A DNA stretch of 60,224 nt from Elusimicrobia bacterium GWA2_61_42 (GCA_001799615.1 MGTU01000003.1:1-60224); one strand, 5' to 3'; shown: positions 1 to 7,911, counted from the first letter of the stretch. A program made the numbers and translations. Notes: generated by a model not told the origin, from the sequence alone.

Positions 1-138
1 CGCGAGCAGGCTCTGACCCGCGGGCGTGGCCATATCGTAGGGCTCGCTGGTCACAGTCTCCCCGGCGAGGAACTCCAGGTTCTGCGCCGCCAGCGCTTTG
101 GGGGAAGCGCGTATCAGGGGACGCAGCGCTGGTTGCAT
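1..138 (-). CDS. 5' fragment of an unidentified protein (runs off the window)
   Basis: An ATG at 138 on the minus strand opens a frame that stays open to the window edge (46 codons visible), and an in-frame stop lies directly upstream of it. It begins 17 bases after the stop of the radical SAM gene at 155-1354, so it is probably the next gene of that operon. The visible N-terminus (MQPALRPLIRASPKAL) has no signal peptide and no motif I recognise. No convincing ribosome binding site precedes the ATG, so a later start is possible. I assign no function. Confidence 0.45.
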   Translation of the reverse strand, partial: MQPALRPLIRASPKALAAQNLEFLAGETVTSEPYDMATPAGQSLLA

Positions 139-154
139 TTACGGAAGAGGTGAA

Positions 155-1354
155 TTAAAGCCATTTTTTTATTTCGGCGTAGGGTCTGGCCAGGGTCCAG
201 GTGTAGGAGCCGCGCGATAAAACGCTTTTAACCAGGCCCTTGGCGGTCAGGCTGGCCGCGGAGGCCAGCACAGCGTTGCCGTCGGAGCAGTCGCGGCACA
301 GCGCTATGCCTTTTGAAAGCGCCAGCACTTCTTTGGTGGAGGCCGCGGCCTTGCGCCGCAGGATCTCCACCATGCACTTCTCGTTGTCGGAAAGGTAGAT
401 GCGGCCGGAGACCGCGGTTTTTTCGGGAGCGCCTGGTTTTACCAGGGGAACGAAGCCCTGCCAGCCGAAATTGGCGACATACTGCCCATCCGCGCCGCGG
501 CATTTCCCGTTCAACGCGCAGCGGCGGCAGGGCGGCCCCTTCACCTTGGCGGCGGCGGCGTTGGCGTCCAGGTCCGTGCGGGCACCGGCCGGGTCGGTCA
601 CCAGCGTATTGAACAGGTCCAGCCCTATAGCCAGCTTTTCACGGCCCCTGAGAAAACAGGGCGGGGTGTTCAGGAAAAGTATTTCACCGGGCAGGCCGGC
701 GGCTTCCATGGTCTTAACCGCCTCGTCGAAATAGGGCTCGCAGTCCGGCAGGCTGACGCCTATTTTTTTGGCGTTATCCGCCATGGCCCCGTTATAGACG
801 GGGTAAATAATTACGAAATTGGTGATGCCGCGCCCCAGGTAGAATCTTATGATCTTTGGCAGGCGCTTATAGTTCAATTTGTTGACCAGGATGTTGGTGC
901 CCAGGCGGATCTTCAGTTTACGGAGATGCTCAAGGCCGGCCAGCGCCTTTTTAAGCGCCCCGGGCACGCCCACCAGCCGGTCGTGTTCGGCGGCTTTATC
1001 GGTGGTGAATGAAAATTTGCAGAAAGTAAGGCCGGCTTTGACCAGCGCGCGGCAGAAAGCCTGGTTTGCCAGTTTTATCCCGTTGGTCTGCACGCGGATA
1101 AAGCGGTACCCCACCGATTTCCCCAGGGCTATGATCTTGAGGATATCGGGCCGGATCAGCGGCTCGCCGCCGGTCAGGCCCAGGCGGCGATAGCCGGAGC
1201 GATAAGAAGAATAGACGTTGCGGGCGATGGCCGCGAACGGCGCGTTGAGCGATTTGTCGAAATGTCCCTGCGAGCAGAAACGGCAGCGCGCGTTGCAGTT
1301 ATAGTTGAGGATCAGCTCGTAACACTTGCCGTTGGCGCCGGGATCTTTTTTCAT
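155..1354 (-). CDS. Radical SAM protein with C-terminal cysteine motif and extra tail domain
   Basis: This 399-residue protein has the radical SAM 4Fe-4S motif CNARCRFC at Cys20, Cys24 and Cys27, followed by an LTGGEPL motif that in this family contacts S-adenosylmethionine. Around residue 275 a CRRCALNGKCRG cluster suggests an auxiliary iron-sulfur site. The last 80 residues form an extra segment with another CRDC motif and a winged-helix-like ending, absent from the other radical SAM proteins of the operon. The ATG overlaps the stop of the upstream radical SAM gene (ATGA at 1351-1354), so the two are translationally coupled. It most likely modifies a peptide or protein together with the HxsB/HxsD-like proteins of the same operon; the reaction cannot be told from sequence. 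Confidence 0.85.
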   Translation of the reverse strand: MKKDPGANGKCYELILNYNCNARCRFCSQGHFDKSLNAPFAAIARNVYSSYRSGYRRLGLTGGEPLIRPDILKIIALGKSVGYRFIRVQTNGIKLANQAFCRALVKAGLTFCKFSFTTDKAAEHDRLVGVPGALKKALAGLEHLRKLKIRLGTNILVNKLNYKRLPKIIRFYLGRGITNFVIIYPVYNGAMADNAKKIGVSLPDCEPYFDEAVKTMEAAGLPGEILFLNTPPCFLRGREKLAIGLDLFNTLVTDPAGARTDLDANAAAAKVKGPPCRRCALNGKCRGADGQYVANFGWQGFVPLVKPGAPEKTAVSGRIYLSDNEKCMVEILRRKAAASTKEVLALSKGIALCRDCSDGNAVLASAASLTAKGLVKSVLSRGSYTWTLARPYAEIKKWL

Positions 1355-2277
1355 TTTACGGCCTTGAGCTCGGCGTCGCCGTAATTTTTAAGGTATTCCA
1401 CCCAGATCCCCTCGCATTGGCCCGCCAGGCCGCAGCCCACGCAGCGCTGCGTCTTGCGGCGCCCCACCACGGCGCGGGACCCTATGGCGTCCCTGTTGGT
1501 GAAATCCGGGGCCCAGTGCTCGGTCAGGAACAGTTCGCGCTCGTTCGTCTCGCTGATCTGGCCCAGGCAATCCTTGAAATGGCACAGCGGCACATAGCGG
1601 GCCTTCCACTGGTCCATGCCGGCGCGGCGTCCCAAGGCCAGGGCGCGGCGCATATAGGGAGCGGCCGCGGAGATGCGCGGCACCAGGGTTTTAAAATCGT
1701 TCTTGGCGCCGCCGTAATTCGGGTCGACGAAAATATATTCGACGTTGTTTATGCCGTGCTTTATGTAGAACCCGGCCAGGCGCGGCAAAGCCGCCATGTT
1801 CTGCTTTACCACGGTGGTATTGCCGCTGACGCGGGTAAAGCCGAGCGCCCGCAGGTTCTTAAGGCCTTTCTTCAGCTGGGCGAAGCTGCCCGGCGCGCGC
1901 GTCAGGGCGTCGTGGATGCGGGCGTCGGGCCCGTGTACGGAGAAGATCAGCGCGTCTATGCCGGAAGCCACGATCTTCCTGGCGGCTTCCAGGTCCGCGA
2001 AGACGCGCCCGTTGGTGGCGCAGGTCACCTGCGGTATGCCCAGTTTCTTCGCCGCCGCTACGACGCGGTTGAAGTCCGGGCGCACGGTGGCCTCGCCGCC
2101 GATGATCTCCAGGACGCGGGCGCCCTTGTTCCTGGCGCGCAGCACTTCCTTGAGCAGCACGGCCGTGCTCTTTTCGGGCAGGGCGCGCTTGTCGGCGTCT
2201 ATGCAGAAGGCGCAGTTGTTGTTGCAGGCGTAGCCCGTGAACAGCACTATCTTTAGCATTTTCTTTTGGGCGGTCAT
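1351..2277 (-). CDS. Radical SAM protein, short, C-terminal CxxC...YGDxEL type
   Basis: This is a 308-residue radical SAM enzyme with CNNNCAFC at Cys18, Cys22 and Cys25 and a GGEATVRPDF motif in the usual GGE position. The C-terminus has CVGCGLAGQCEG followed by WVEYLKNYGDAEL, an ending shared with the proteins at 3428-4315 and 8634-9554. The start is placed at 2277 because its ATG overlaps the upstream stop (ATGA at 2274-2277). A longer reading to 3390 would run through the neighbouring gene in the wrong frame. It is the third-last visible gene of the operon, coupled on both sides. The closing cysteines probably hold an auxiliary cluster. Substrate unknown. Confidence 0.87.
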   Translation of the reverse strand: MTAQKKMLKIVLFTGYACNNNCAFCIDADKRALPEKSTAVLLKEVLRARNKGARVLEIIGGEATVRPDFNRVVAAAKKLGIPQVTCATNGRVFADLEAARKIVASGIDALIFSVHGPDARIHDALTRAPGSFAQLKKGLKNLRALGFTRVSGNTTVVKQNMAALPRLAGFYIKHGINNVEYIFVDPNYGGAKNDFKTLVPRISAAAPYMRRALALGRRAGMDQWKARYVPLCHFKDCLGQISETNERELFLTEHWAPDFTNRDAIGSRAVVGRRKTQRCVGCGLAGQCEGIWVEYLKNYGDAELKAVK

Positions 2278-3431
2278 TTTAAGAGCCCCGCCAGGTTGCG
2301 GTCCAGCAGCAGCGTCAGCGCGCTGCCGGCGAAGATCCACAACGCGAAAGGCCGCCCCGTCACGGTCTCCACCTTGGGGTCCTGCACGGGCAGGGCGGCC
2401 AGCCAACCGCGCAGTTTCTCCACCTGCTCTTCGGTAAGCCCGTCCTTGAAGCAGTCGTCGAAGGCCCCTTCGAACAGCGGGTTCTCCTTGAACGTGCGGG
2501 CGGCCTTGGAGGAGAGGATCATGCCGGGTTCCAGTTCCCGCGGCCCCACGTAAACCGTGTCCTTCTTCTCCATCAGGTGCTCCAGCATGAACCTGCCGAA
2601 AAAGAGTATCAGGCTGAACTTTAAGACGTTGGCCATCGCCGCCAGGGTCAGCGCGACCAGGCGGTCGTGGAAGAAAAAATAACCGCCGAAGAAATACAGC
2701 ACGTAGCAGGCCGTGGTGGCGTACAGCCATTTCTTGCTGCTGAAAGCCCCGCCGATCTTGTCCCACAGGAAGAAGAGGAAGAAATAGATCAGGTCCACGC
2801 GGCCCAGGAAGCGGCCCAGAAAATGGCGGGTCTCCATGTTCAGGATCTGCTGCAGCAGGAACAGGAAGGTCAGGTTGGCCAGGTAAGCGGCTATCCGCCA
2901 CCCGTTCTTGCCGCCTTCGCCGCCCAGGGAGGCCAGGCGCTTCTTGACGTCGCCCCAGAGCTCGGAGAAAAAATCCGCGGGGCTGGCCTGGTAGAAGCCG
3001 GAGGCCAGGAAACTCCCGAAAGTCACCAGCGCGGCCGCCACGAAGATGTTCACCAGCACGGCGATGAACAGGTAGCCGGGGAAATTTTTCATGAGCGGGT
3101 TTATCACCGGCAGCCAGGCGGCCGCCAGCATGAAGAACTTGGCGTCCCCGGCGGGCCAGATACCCGAATACCACAGCAGCACCCCGGCCAGGGCGGCCCA
3201 GAACACGTGGACGACCAGCATCCAGTAAAAACTCCAGTTCAGGTAGCTGTTCACCTGGCCGTAGGCGCCCAGCGCCGAATTGACCAGCAGCAGCCCCACC
3301 GCCAGCAGCAGCAGCCTGGAACCGAAAATGATCCTGGAATTGGGGATCTTGCGCGAAGCCATGTCTCCGGCCACCACCGAAACCCCCCACCAGGCGAAGG
3401 CGGCGAGAAAGATCATGTTCAGGTACTTCAT
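2274..3431 (-). CDS. Prepilin-peptidase-like (A24/CpaA-TadV type) polytopic membrane protein
   Basis: This 385-residue, strongly hydrophobic protein has an N-terminal part resembling A24 aspartic prepilin peptidases. Asp23 lies in GDMASRKIPN and Asp96 in WPAGDAKFF, matching the two catalytic aspartates that act at the membrane face in this family. Small A24 enzymes of the CpaA/TadV kind end near residue 150-170; here about 220 more residues with several membrane segments follow and match nothing I recognise. The start at 3431 overlaps the upstream radical SAM stop (ATGA), so it is expressed in step with the radical SAM genes. Probable role: cleaving the leader of a pilin-like or exported precursor made by this operon. 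Protease activity itself is inferred. Confidence 0.72.
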   Translation of the reverse strand: MKYLNMIFLAAFAWWGVSVVAGDMASRKIPNSRIIFGSRLLLLAVGLLLVNSALGAYGQVNSYLNWSFYWMLVVHVFWAALAGVLLWYSGIWPAGDAKFFMLAAAWLPVINPLMKNFPGYLFIAVLVNIFVAAALVTFGSFLASGFYQASPADFFSELWGDVKKRLASLGGEGGKNGWRIAAYLANLTFLFLLQQILNMETRHFLGRFLGRVDLIYFFLFFLWDKIGGAFSSKKWLYATTACYVLYFFGGYFFFHDRLVALTLAAMANVLKFSLILFFGRFMLEHLMEKKDTVYVGPRELEPGMILSSKAARTFKENPLFEGAFDDCFKDGLTEEQVEKLRGWLAALPVQDPKVETVTGRPFALWIFAGSALTLLLDRNLAGLLK

Positions 3432-4315
3432 AGCCTCCGCAGCTCCCCGTCCCCGAAAGCTTTGTAATACTCCGCCATCAGTCCCAGGCAGCCGCGGCGC
3501 GCCGCGCAGCCCGCGCACTTGGCGGTGTAGACCCTGTCCTCGGGCGGCAGCGTCACCCGGCAGAGGGGCCGCAACTCGCGCCTCACGGCGCAGCGGGGGA
3601 AATGGTAGAGCCGGAGATCTTTGAACTTTTTTATCAGCGGCAGGGCTCCGCCCAGCGCCGAGGCGGATTCTTTAAGGCGCAGCGCCAGGCGCCGGTGGTT
3701 CTTCAGCGACATCCCCTCTATCTCGTAATGGATGGCCGTCACCCTGTAGCGGGCGGTGTCGGGGAATTTTTCCAGCAGGCAGGCCAGAATTTTTGGCAGG
3801 GCTTTTATGTTCAGGCGGTGCAGCACCAGTCGTATCTCCAGCCCCACGGCGCCGCCGCCGGCGAAAAGATTTTCAAGCCCGGCCATGGTCTGGCCGAAGG
3901 CCCCCTTCACGCCGGCGACCTTGTCGTGCAGGGCCGCGGAAGCGGCGTGCAGCGGCACGGCCACGGAGAAAGGCGGGGCGGCGATCTTAAGGAAGCGTTT
4001 GGTAAAAGCGCCGTCGGCGAAGGTCCTGCCGTTGGAAAGCAGGGTGATGCCGGCGCCGGGCAGGCGCCGCCGGAAGTAGGCCAGCAGGCGGAAAAAATCG
4101 GGATGGAGGGTGGGCTCGCCGCCGGTCAGGCTGACGAAACCGGGCTTGTCGTCGTTCTTGAAGTAAACCCCGCCCTGGCCGCCGAGGTAGCGCTCCAGTT
4201 TGCCCACCTGGCTTTTCAGGCCGTACAAGGACGGGTCATGCCGGGCAAAGGCGTCCTCGTTGGTGCACATGACGCACCTGTTATTGCACTGGTTCCAGAA
4301 AGCTATATCGGGCAT
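3428..4315 (-). CDS. Radical SAM protein, short, C-terminal CxxC...FGDxEL type
   Basis: A 295-residue radical SAM protein with CNNRCVMC at Cys10, Cys14 and Cys17 very near the N-terminus, then LTGGEPTLHPDF. The C-terminus holds CAGCAARRGCLG followed by AEYYKAFGDGEL, the same closing signature as the radical SAM protein at 1351-2277. A 64-base gap (4316-4379) separates it from the HxsD-like gene upstream. No strong ribosome binding site precedes the ATG. It is coupled to the downstream membrane peptidase by ATGA. Likely a peptide- or protein-modifying enzyme; the substrate is not evident. Confidence 0.87.
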   Translation of the reverse strand: MPDIAFWNQCNNRCVMCTNEDAFARHDPSLYGLKSQVGKLERYLGGQGGVYFKNDDKPGFVSLTGGEPTLHPDFFRLLAYFRRRLPGAGITLLSNGRTFADGAFTKRFLKIAAPPFSVAVPLHAASAALHDKVAGVKGAFGQTMAGLENLFAGGGAVGLEIRLVLHRLNIKALPKILACLLEKFPDTARYRVTAIHYEIEGMSLKNHRRLALRLKESASALGGALPLIKKFKDLRLYHFPRCAVRRELRPLCRVTLPPEDRVYTAKCAGCAARRGCLGLMAEYYKAFGDGELRRL

Positions 4316-4379
4316 TATTGGCGGCCGCTAAGGCGAAGGTCCGGGTAAAGGTCTGAGCTCGGCGGAAAAGAAAAGATTC

Positions 4380-4685
4380 TTACGCTTTTTTCCCGGCGTT
4401 GCCGGCGGCCGAGAGCAGCGCCCTGGTGGCGATCATGCCGGCCGCTTTGGAATTCTTGCCGGCCAGGTCCAGGCGGCACTGCTGGTTGAGCGCCTCGTTC
4501 AGGTAGTCCCCGGGAGAGAATTCCGGCCCGGCGCCCTCGAAGTAAACCTCGAAAACGCCTTTGCCCTGCTTCAGGGTGATTTCGGCCTTGTCCGAAAAAA
4601 CGAAAGCCGCCAGGCGCAGGGCCTCGCCGGAATAAACCGCGGCGTCCAGGACCAGGCCGCCTTCTTTTTTAGCTGTCTTGCTCAT
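4380..4685 (-). CDS. HxsD-like protein (first paralogue)
   Basis: A 101-residue soluble protein translated from the ATG at 4685, which overlaps the stop of the HxsB-like gene (ATGA at 4682-4685). An in-frame ATG at 4697 would add only four residues. The pattern matches the HxsD family of His-Xaa-Ser systems: an early tyrosine (AAVYSGEALRLAA), then F.FSDKAEITL, then a closing helix YLNEALNQQCRLDLAG and a final AATRALLSA-like segment. HxsD is a small accessory protein encoded beside the radical SAM maturases HxsB and HxsC; its job is unknown. The match is from pattern memory, so the family name needs a profile search. Confidence 0.6.
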   Translation of the reverse strand: MSKTAKKEGGLVLDAAVYSGEALRLAAFVFSDKAEITLKQGKGVFEVYFEGAGPEFSPGDYLNEALNQQCRLDLAGKNSKAAGMIATRALLSAAGNAGKKA

Positions 4686-6136
4686 TTGTCCACCCATTTC
4701 TTAAGCGTTGCTTCGTTGCCGGGCTTTTTCAGCAGCGCGAAAAGCGCTCCGAAGATCCCCTTGAAAAGCCCGCAGCGGTCGCTGGAGGACATATCCCCCC
4801 AGAGCGACCCCTGGACCTCGTAATTATAGACCGGACACACGCCGCAGTAAGGCTTGTAGACGCAGCGCGCGCAGTCGGGCTGCGCTTCCAGGTTGGACGA
4901 CACCACGCAGGCGCGGGTGGGGGCGCTGGCCATCACCTTGGCGTAGGAGTCCTTGAACACGCTGCCCACCTTGAAAACGTCGTCGCCCTCCCAGCCCACC
5001 ATGCGGCCCTCGTCGCAGGTGTAGAGGTCGCCGTTGTAATTGTAGGCGATCTGCCCGATGGCCGCGCCGCAGGGGCAGCGCGCGTCCAGGTAGCCGGGGT
5101 CGCGGGAGTTCACGATCTTGTCCAGCATCATCGCCGCCATCTTTTCCCGGATGACAACGCCCGAGCGGTTGAGTTTCAGGATATAAGCCAGGCTTTTCAG
5201 GTAGAAGGCCGCGAAATCCTTCGCTTCATAGCCGATGCTGCCCCAGAGGTTCCTGGCGTAGCCTATAGGCGCCAGCGGCCTGATAAAGATGTCTTCGAGG
5301 CCGGCCGCCACGTACTCGTCGATGATCTCCTTGTGCCGGGACAGGGAATAGCGCGACACGGTCAGCAGGGCGCTGGGCTTGAAAACCCTGTACCCGTCCG
5401 CCTGGGCCTCGTTCTTTTTCTGGAAATATTTAAGCCATTTCAGGGTAACGGCGTGCGAGTTGCCGCCCGAGAAGCACCTGTTCTTATTGTGCAGGTCCGC
5501 CGGGCCGTCCAGCGAGGTGCAGACGGAAACCTCGTTCTCCATCAGGAAGCGCGCCTTCTCCTCCGTCATCAGGCTGAAATTGGAGACCAGCGCCAGCTTC
5601 AGCTCCTTGCCGGCGGTCTTGGCGCGGGCCCTGGCGTGCTTTACGGCGGCCGTGAGCGCGGGCCAGTTTAGCAGCGGCTCGCCGCCCTGGAACTCGATGG
5701 TGATGCCCGGGTTGGAGGAATTAAAGGCGAAGTCCACGCATTTGCGGGCCGTGGCCGGCGTCATATCCGTGTCTTTCGCCGCCGCGCCGCCCGCCGCGGC
5801 CTGGCAGTACAGGCACTTGTGATTGCACCTGAGCGTCAGCACCAGGATGTGCAGGCCCGGGCCGGTATTGAGATAGGCGTTCTTTTTGCGCCACTTGGCC
5901 GCCAGCCCGTCGAAATCCAGGCGGTCGCGGACGAAGCCCTTCGCGGAGAGGGCGGCGAACAGCGGGTGGCTTTCGCCCACCTTGCAAGCCAGCAGCGAGT
6001 CGAAATCTTTTTTCTTCAGCCAGGAGTAGTGGCCGAAGTCGTTGGTCACGAGGAAATCGGCGCCGTCCCGCTTCCAGAGCAGCTGCGGCGGGACCGCCGC
6101 CGCGCTAGTTTTTTTTGCGGCTTTTTTTAGCGCCAT
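4682..6136 (-). CDS. HxsB-like radical SAM/SPASM maturase
   Basis: This 484-residue protein has an N-terminal domain of about 90 residues (including FLVTNDFGHYSWL), as in peptide maturases of the HxsB group. The radical SAM core follows with CNHKCLYC at Cys104, Cys108 and Cys111 and EFQGGEPLLNW. A C-terminal SPASM region has CPCG, a later TCDEGRMVG and then CARCVYKPYCGVCP, enough cysteines for two auxiliary clusters. HxsB-type enzymes modify peptides ribosomally and are encoded next to HxsD. Here an HxsD-like gene lies on each side, overlapping by 32 bases upstream and by ATGA downstream. No His-Xaa-Ser repeat substrate is visible in the window. Length fits the family (about 470-490). Confidence 0.82.
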   Translation of the reverse strand: MALKKAAKKTSAAAVPPQLLWKRDGADFLVTNDFGHYSWLKKKDFDSLLACKVGESHPLFAALSAKGFVRDRLDFDGLAAKWRKKNAYLNTGPGLHILVLTLRCNHKCLYCQAAAGGAAAKDTDMTPATARKCVDFAFNSSNPGITIEFQGGEPLLNWPALTAAVKHARARAKTAGKELKLALVSNFSLMTEEKARFLMENEVSVCTSLDGPADLHNKNRCFSGGNSHAVTLKWLKYFQKKNEAQADGYRVFKPSALLTVSRYSLSRHKEIIDEYVAAGLEDIFIRPLAPIGYARNLWGSIGYEAKDFAAFYLKSLAYILKLNRSGVVIREKMAAMMLDKIVNSRDPGYLDARCPCGAAIGQIAYNYNGDLYTCDEGRMVGWEGDDVFKVGSVFKDSYAKVMASAPTRACVVSSNLEAQPDCARCVYKPYCGVCPVYNYEVQGSLWGDMSSSDRCGLFKGIFGALFALLKKPGNEATLKKWVDK

Positions 6137-6590
6137 ATTTGTCTTCCCATGTCCTGGTGATGCCTAAAGGGTCTTTGGACGCGCCCGCGGAGGCTTCCTG
6201 TTTTATCTCGCTCTCCACCTGGGCGATCAGGGCGTCCAGCTCTTTTTCCTGTTCGGGGGTAAGACCGGAATCGTCCTGCGGCGCCTGGGGCGGGGTTTCC
6301 TCTTTGGAAAGGGCCTTCAGGATCATGAAATCGCGCAGTTCGCGGTTGGCGGCGTAAATGGCGGCGCGCAGTTTCTCGTCGGCCAGTTCGGCCCGGAAAG
6401 AGGCGGCGACGGCCTTGCCGGACACAGGCCCGGTGGGCGTGAACTCAACGGCGGCCGCGCTGCGGCCGTCGAGCTTTATGAAAACGTGAGCCGCGCGGCT
6501 TACGGCGTGCGCGGCGTAACGTACAGTGTCCAGGTCGTAGTCCGCCAGCGGCACTTTGACCAGAACCGTTTTGTTTTTAATGTTTCTCAA
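6105..6590 (-). CDS. HxsD-like protein with C-terminal extension (second paralogue, TTG start)
   Basis: A 161-residue protein. I chose the TTG at 6588-6590 because GGAGG (6596-6600 on the opposite reading) lies five bases upstream and no ATG fits the conserved N-terminus. The first 95 residues follow the HxsD pattern: VLVKVPLADYDLDTVRYAAH, then a HVFIKL strand, then FRAELADEKLRAAIYAAN, RELRDFMILKAL. A charged, low-complexity tail of about 60 residues (QEKELDALIAQ, KYGAKKSRKKN) follows and is unusual for HxsD. The gene overlaps the HxsB-like gene by 32 bases. It shares little identity with the paralogue at 4380-4685, so the two probably have different jobs, for example binding different partners or substrates. 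Confidence 0.7.
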   Translation of the reverse strand: MRNIKNKTVLVKVPLADYDLDTVRYAAHAVSRAAHVFIKLDGRSAAAVEFTPTGPVSGKAVAASFRAELADEKLRAAIYAANRELRDFMILKALSKEETPPQAPQDDSGLTPEQEKELDALIAQVESEIKQEASAGASKDPLGITRTWEDKYGAKKSRKKN

Positions 6591-6634
6591 AATCGCCTCC
6601 CGGCGTAAAGAACGCGGCGGAACCGCGGCGCGGC

Positions 6635-7390
6635 TCAGTTGCCGGCGATGATCCTGCAGCAAAGCATGGTCCCGCTGCAGTTCTGGGCCATGTGAGGGGC
6701 CCAGCTGCTCGCCAGCATCATATTGGCCCCGGTCGCCCTTAAAAGCACGCCGCCCGTGGCGCACTCGTTGCCGTAGATGGCGGTCACAACGGTCCCGTTG
6801 CGGCACGTAGAGGTCCCGGTGCCGAAGGTCTGGGTGTGGCAAAGGCCGTAGAGGGCGCCGCTGTTAAGCGTGTCGCTGGTCCCGATGCGCATATCCCCGG
6901 CCACGTGCATACGGCGCCCGGGCGCCGTAGTGCCGACGCCGACAAAACCGGTGTTCTTGATTATCTGCATCGCGTTCCAGCCCACGCCGCTGGTCCAGAA
7001 GCCGATATTGCCGGCCGTGTTGCCAACAAAACCGTCCTGCGCGCTGCTCAGCCACATGCCGCCGTTGTTGGAGCCGTCTCCCACCTGGATCCTGCCGTTG
7101 ACCTGGAGGTCCACGGAACCGTTGCCGCCGCCCACGACCTGCAGCTTGACGGTCGCGTTGGGGGTGCCGGTGCCGATGCCCACGACGTTGGTGTCGCGGG
7201 CCAGCAAAGTGCGCCCGGTGGTCAGCAGGCTGACGTAGCCGCCGTAAGGGGCTGGGTAATAGGTGGTGAGCTGCAGGGTTTCGGAACCCAGCGGGCTGGG
7301 GTGCCAGCACAGGAAAAAGAGCGCCAGCAGCAGCAGCGCCTTTTCCCTGGTAAGTTTAAACTGCAAGGTGACGATATTTTCGTTTTCCAT
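6635..7390 (-). CDS. Exported cysteine-rich protein with TTYYPAPYGGY motif and tail-fibre-like repeats
   Basis: A 251-residue protein starting at the ATG at 7390, just after a G-rich ribosome binding site. Residues 10-30 form a hydrophobic export or anchor segment ending in LGSETLQL, followed directly by TTYYPAPYGGY. The middle has two copies of the VGIGTGTPN...LQVVGG / VGVGTTAPG...HVAGD motif seen in tail-fibre-like surface proteins, with Gly/Asn-rich spacing. The last 70 residues contain six cysteines (LCHTQ, TCRNG, NECA, NCSG, LCC). It is the first gene after the promoter and lies 44 bases before the HxsD-like gene, so it is the best candidate substrate of the radical SAM enzymes. That link is inference. 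Confidence 0.7.
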   Translation of the reverse strand: MENENIVTLQFKLTREKALLLLALFFLCWHPSPLGSETLQLTTYYPAPYGGYVSLLTTGRTLLARDTNVVGIGTGTPNATVKLQVVGGGNGSVDLQVNGRIQVGDGSNNGGMWLSSAQDGFVGNTAGNIGFWTSGVGWNAMQIIKNTGFVGVGTTAPGRRMHVAGDMRIGTSDTLNSGALYGLCHTQTFGTGTSTCRNGTVVTAIYGNECATGGVLLRATGANMMLASSWAPHMAQNCSGTMLCCRIIAGN

Positions 7391-7473
7391 AATCCCCCCC
7401 TTGTCCGGCAGTAACCGGCTGGACCAAACAGGGCAGAAAAAGACTCTTCCGGGAAACCCCGGGTTATCCATAT

Positions 7474-7502
7474 AGTCTAATACATAAAATGGTATTTTTC
7501 AA
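7474..7502 (-). promoter_or_regulatory. Sigma70-type promoter for the Hxs-like operon
   Basis: On the minus strand a -35 box TTGAAA (7497-7502) and a -10 box TAGACT (7474-7479) are separated by exactly 17 bases. A transcript would start near 7467 and give a leader of about 75 bases before the ATG at 7390. The region is AT-rich compared with its surroundings. It lies between the barstar stop and the exported-protein gene. Confidence 0.55.
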
Positions 7503-7517
7503 TACGCGGGCGGGTTT

Positions 7518-7907
7518 TTAAAGAAAGACCACTTTGAAGGGTATTTTGAGCTTTTCGGACAGGAAAACGGCCGCGGTTTCGGCCACGTCACGAAAGTCGG
7601 CCAGTTCGGCGGGCGAAGCGGAGAGGAAAGCGGAGGAATTGCGTATGACCAGGACATAACCGCGGGCGGCGTTGAATTCAGGCAGGGACCGCAGGCAGTC
7701 CAGCAGGGCGTCCCAGTTCCTGCCGAAGTAGGACGGGAACTTGAAGGCAGCGGCGACGGCGTCCAGCATGGCGGCTTTGCCGCGCGCTTTTTCACCGTCA
7801 ACGAAGGCGGTGAAATAGAACGGCGGAGGGAACAGTTTCTCTATTCCCTCCGCCGTCAGACCGCGGGCCGCCAGGTCCAGGAAAACTCCTTCTCCGGGCT
7901 GGCCCAT
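7518..7907 (-). CDS. Barstar-family ribonuclease inhibitor
   Basis: A 129-residue protein with the barstar core motif FPSYFGRNWDALLDCL in its middle; the aspartates of this helix insert into the active site of barnase in the known complex. N-terminal strands and a final KIPFKVVFL strand match the compact alpha/beta fold, with an N-terminal extension of about 35 residues over Bacillus barstar (about 90). Its ATG is four bases after the stop of the barnase-like gene, so both are made together and the cell is protected before export of the RNase. Cytoplasmic; there is no signal peptide. Confidence 0.88.
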   Translation of the reverse strand: MGQPGEGVFLDLAARGLTAEGIEKLFPPPFYFTAFVDGEKARGKAAMLDAVAAAFKFPSYFGRNWDALLDCLRSLPEFNAARGYVLVIRNSSAFLSASPAELADFRDVAETAAVFLSEKLKIPFKVVFL

Positions 7908-7911
7908 TATT

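Noticed and set aside
2278..3390. An N-terminal extension that would make the radical SAM protein at 1351-2277 a 679-residue protein
   Set aside because: The added part is a shifted-frame reading of the membrane peptidase gene. The ATGA overlap at 2274-2277 marks the real start.
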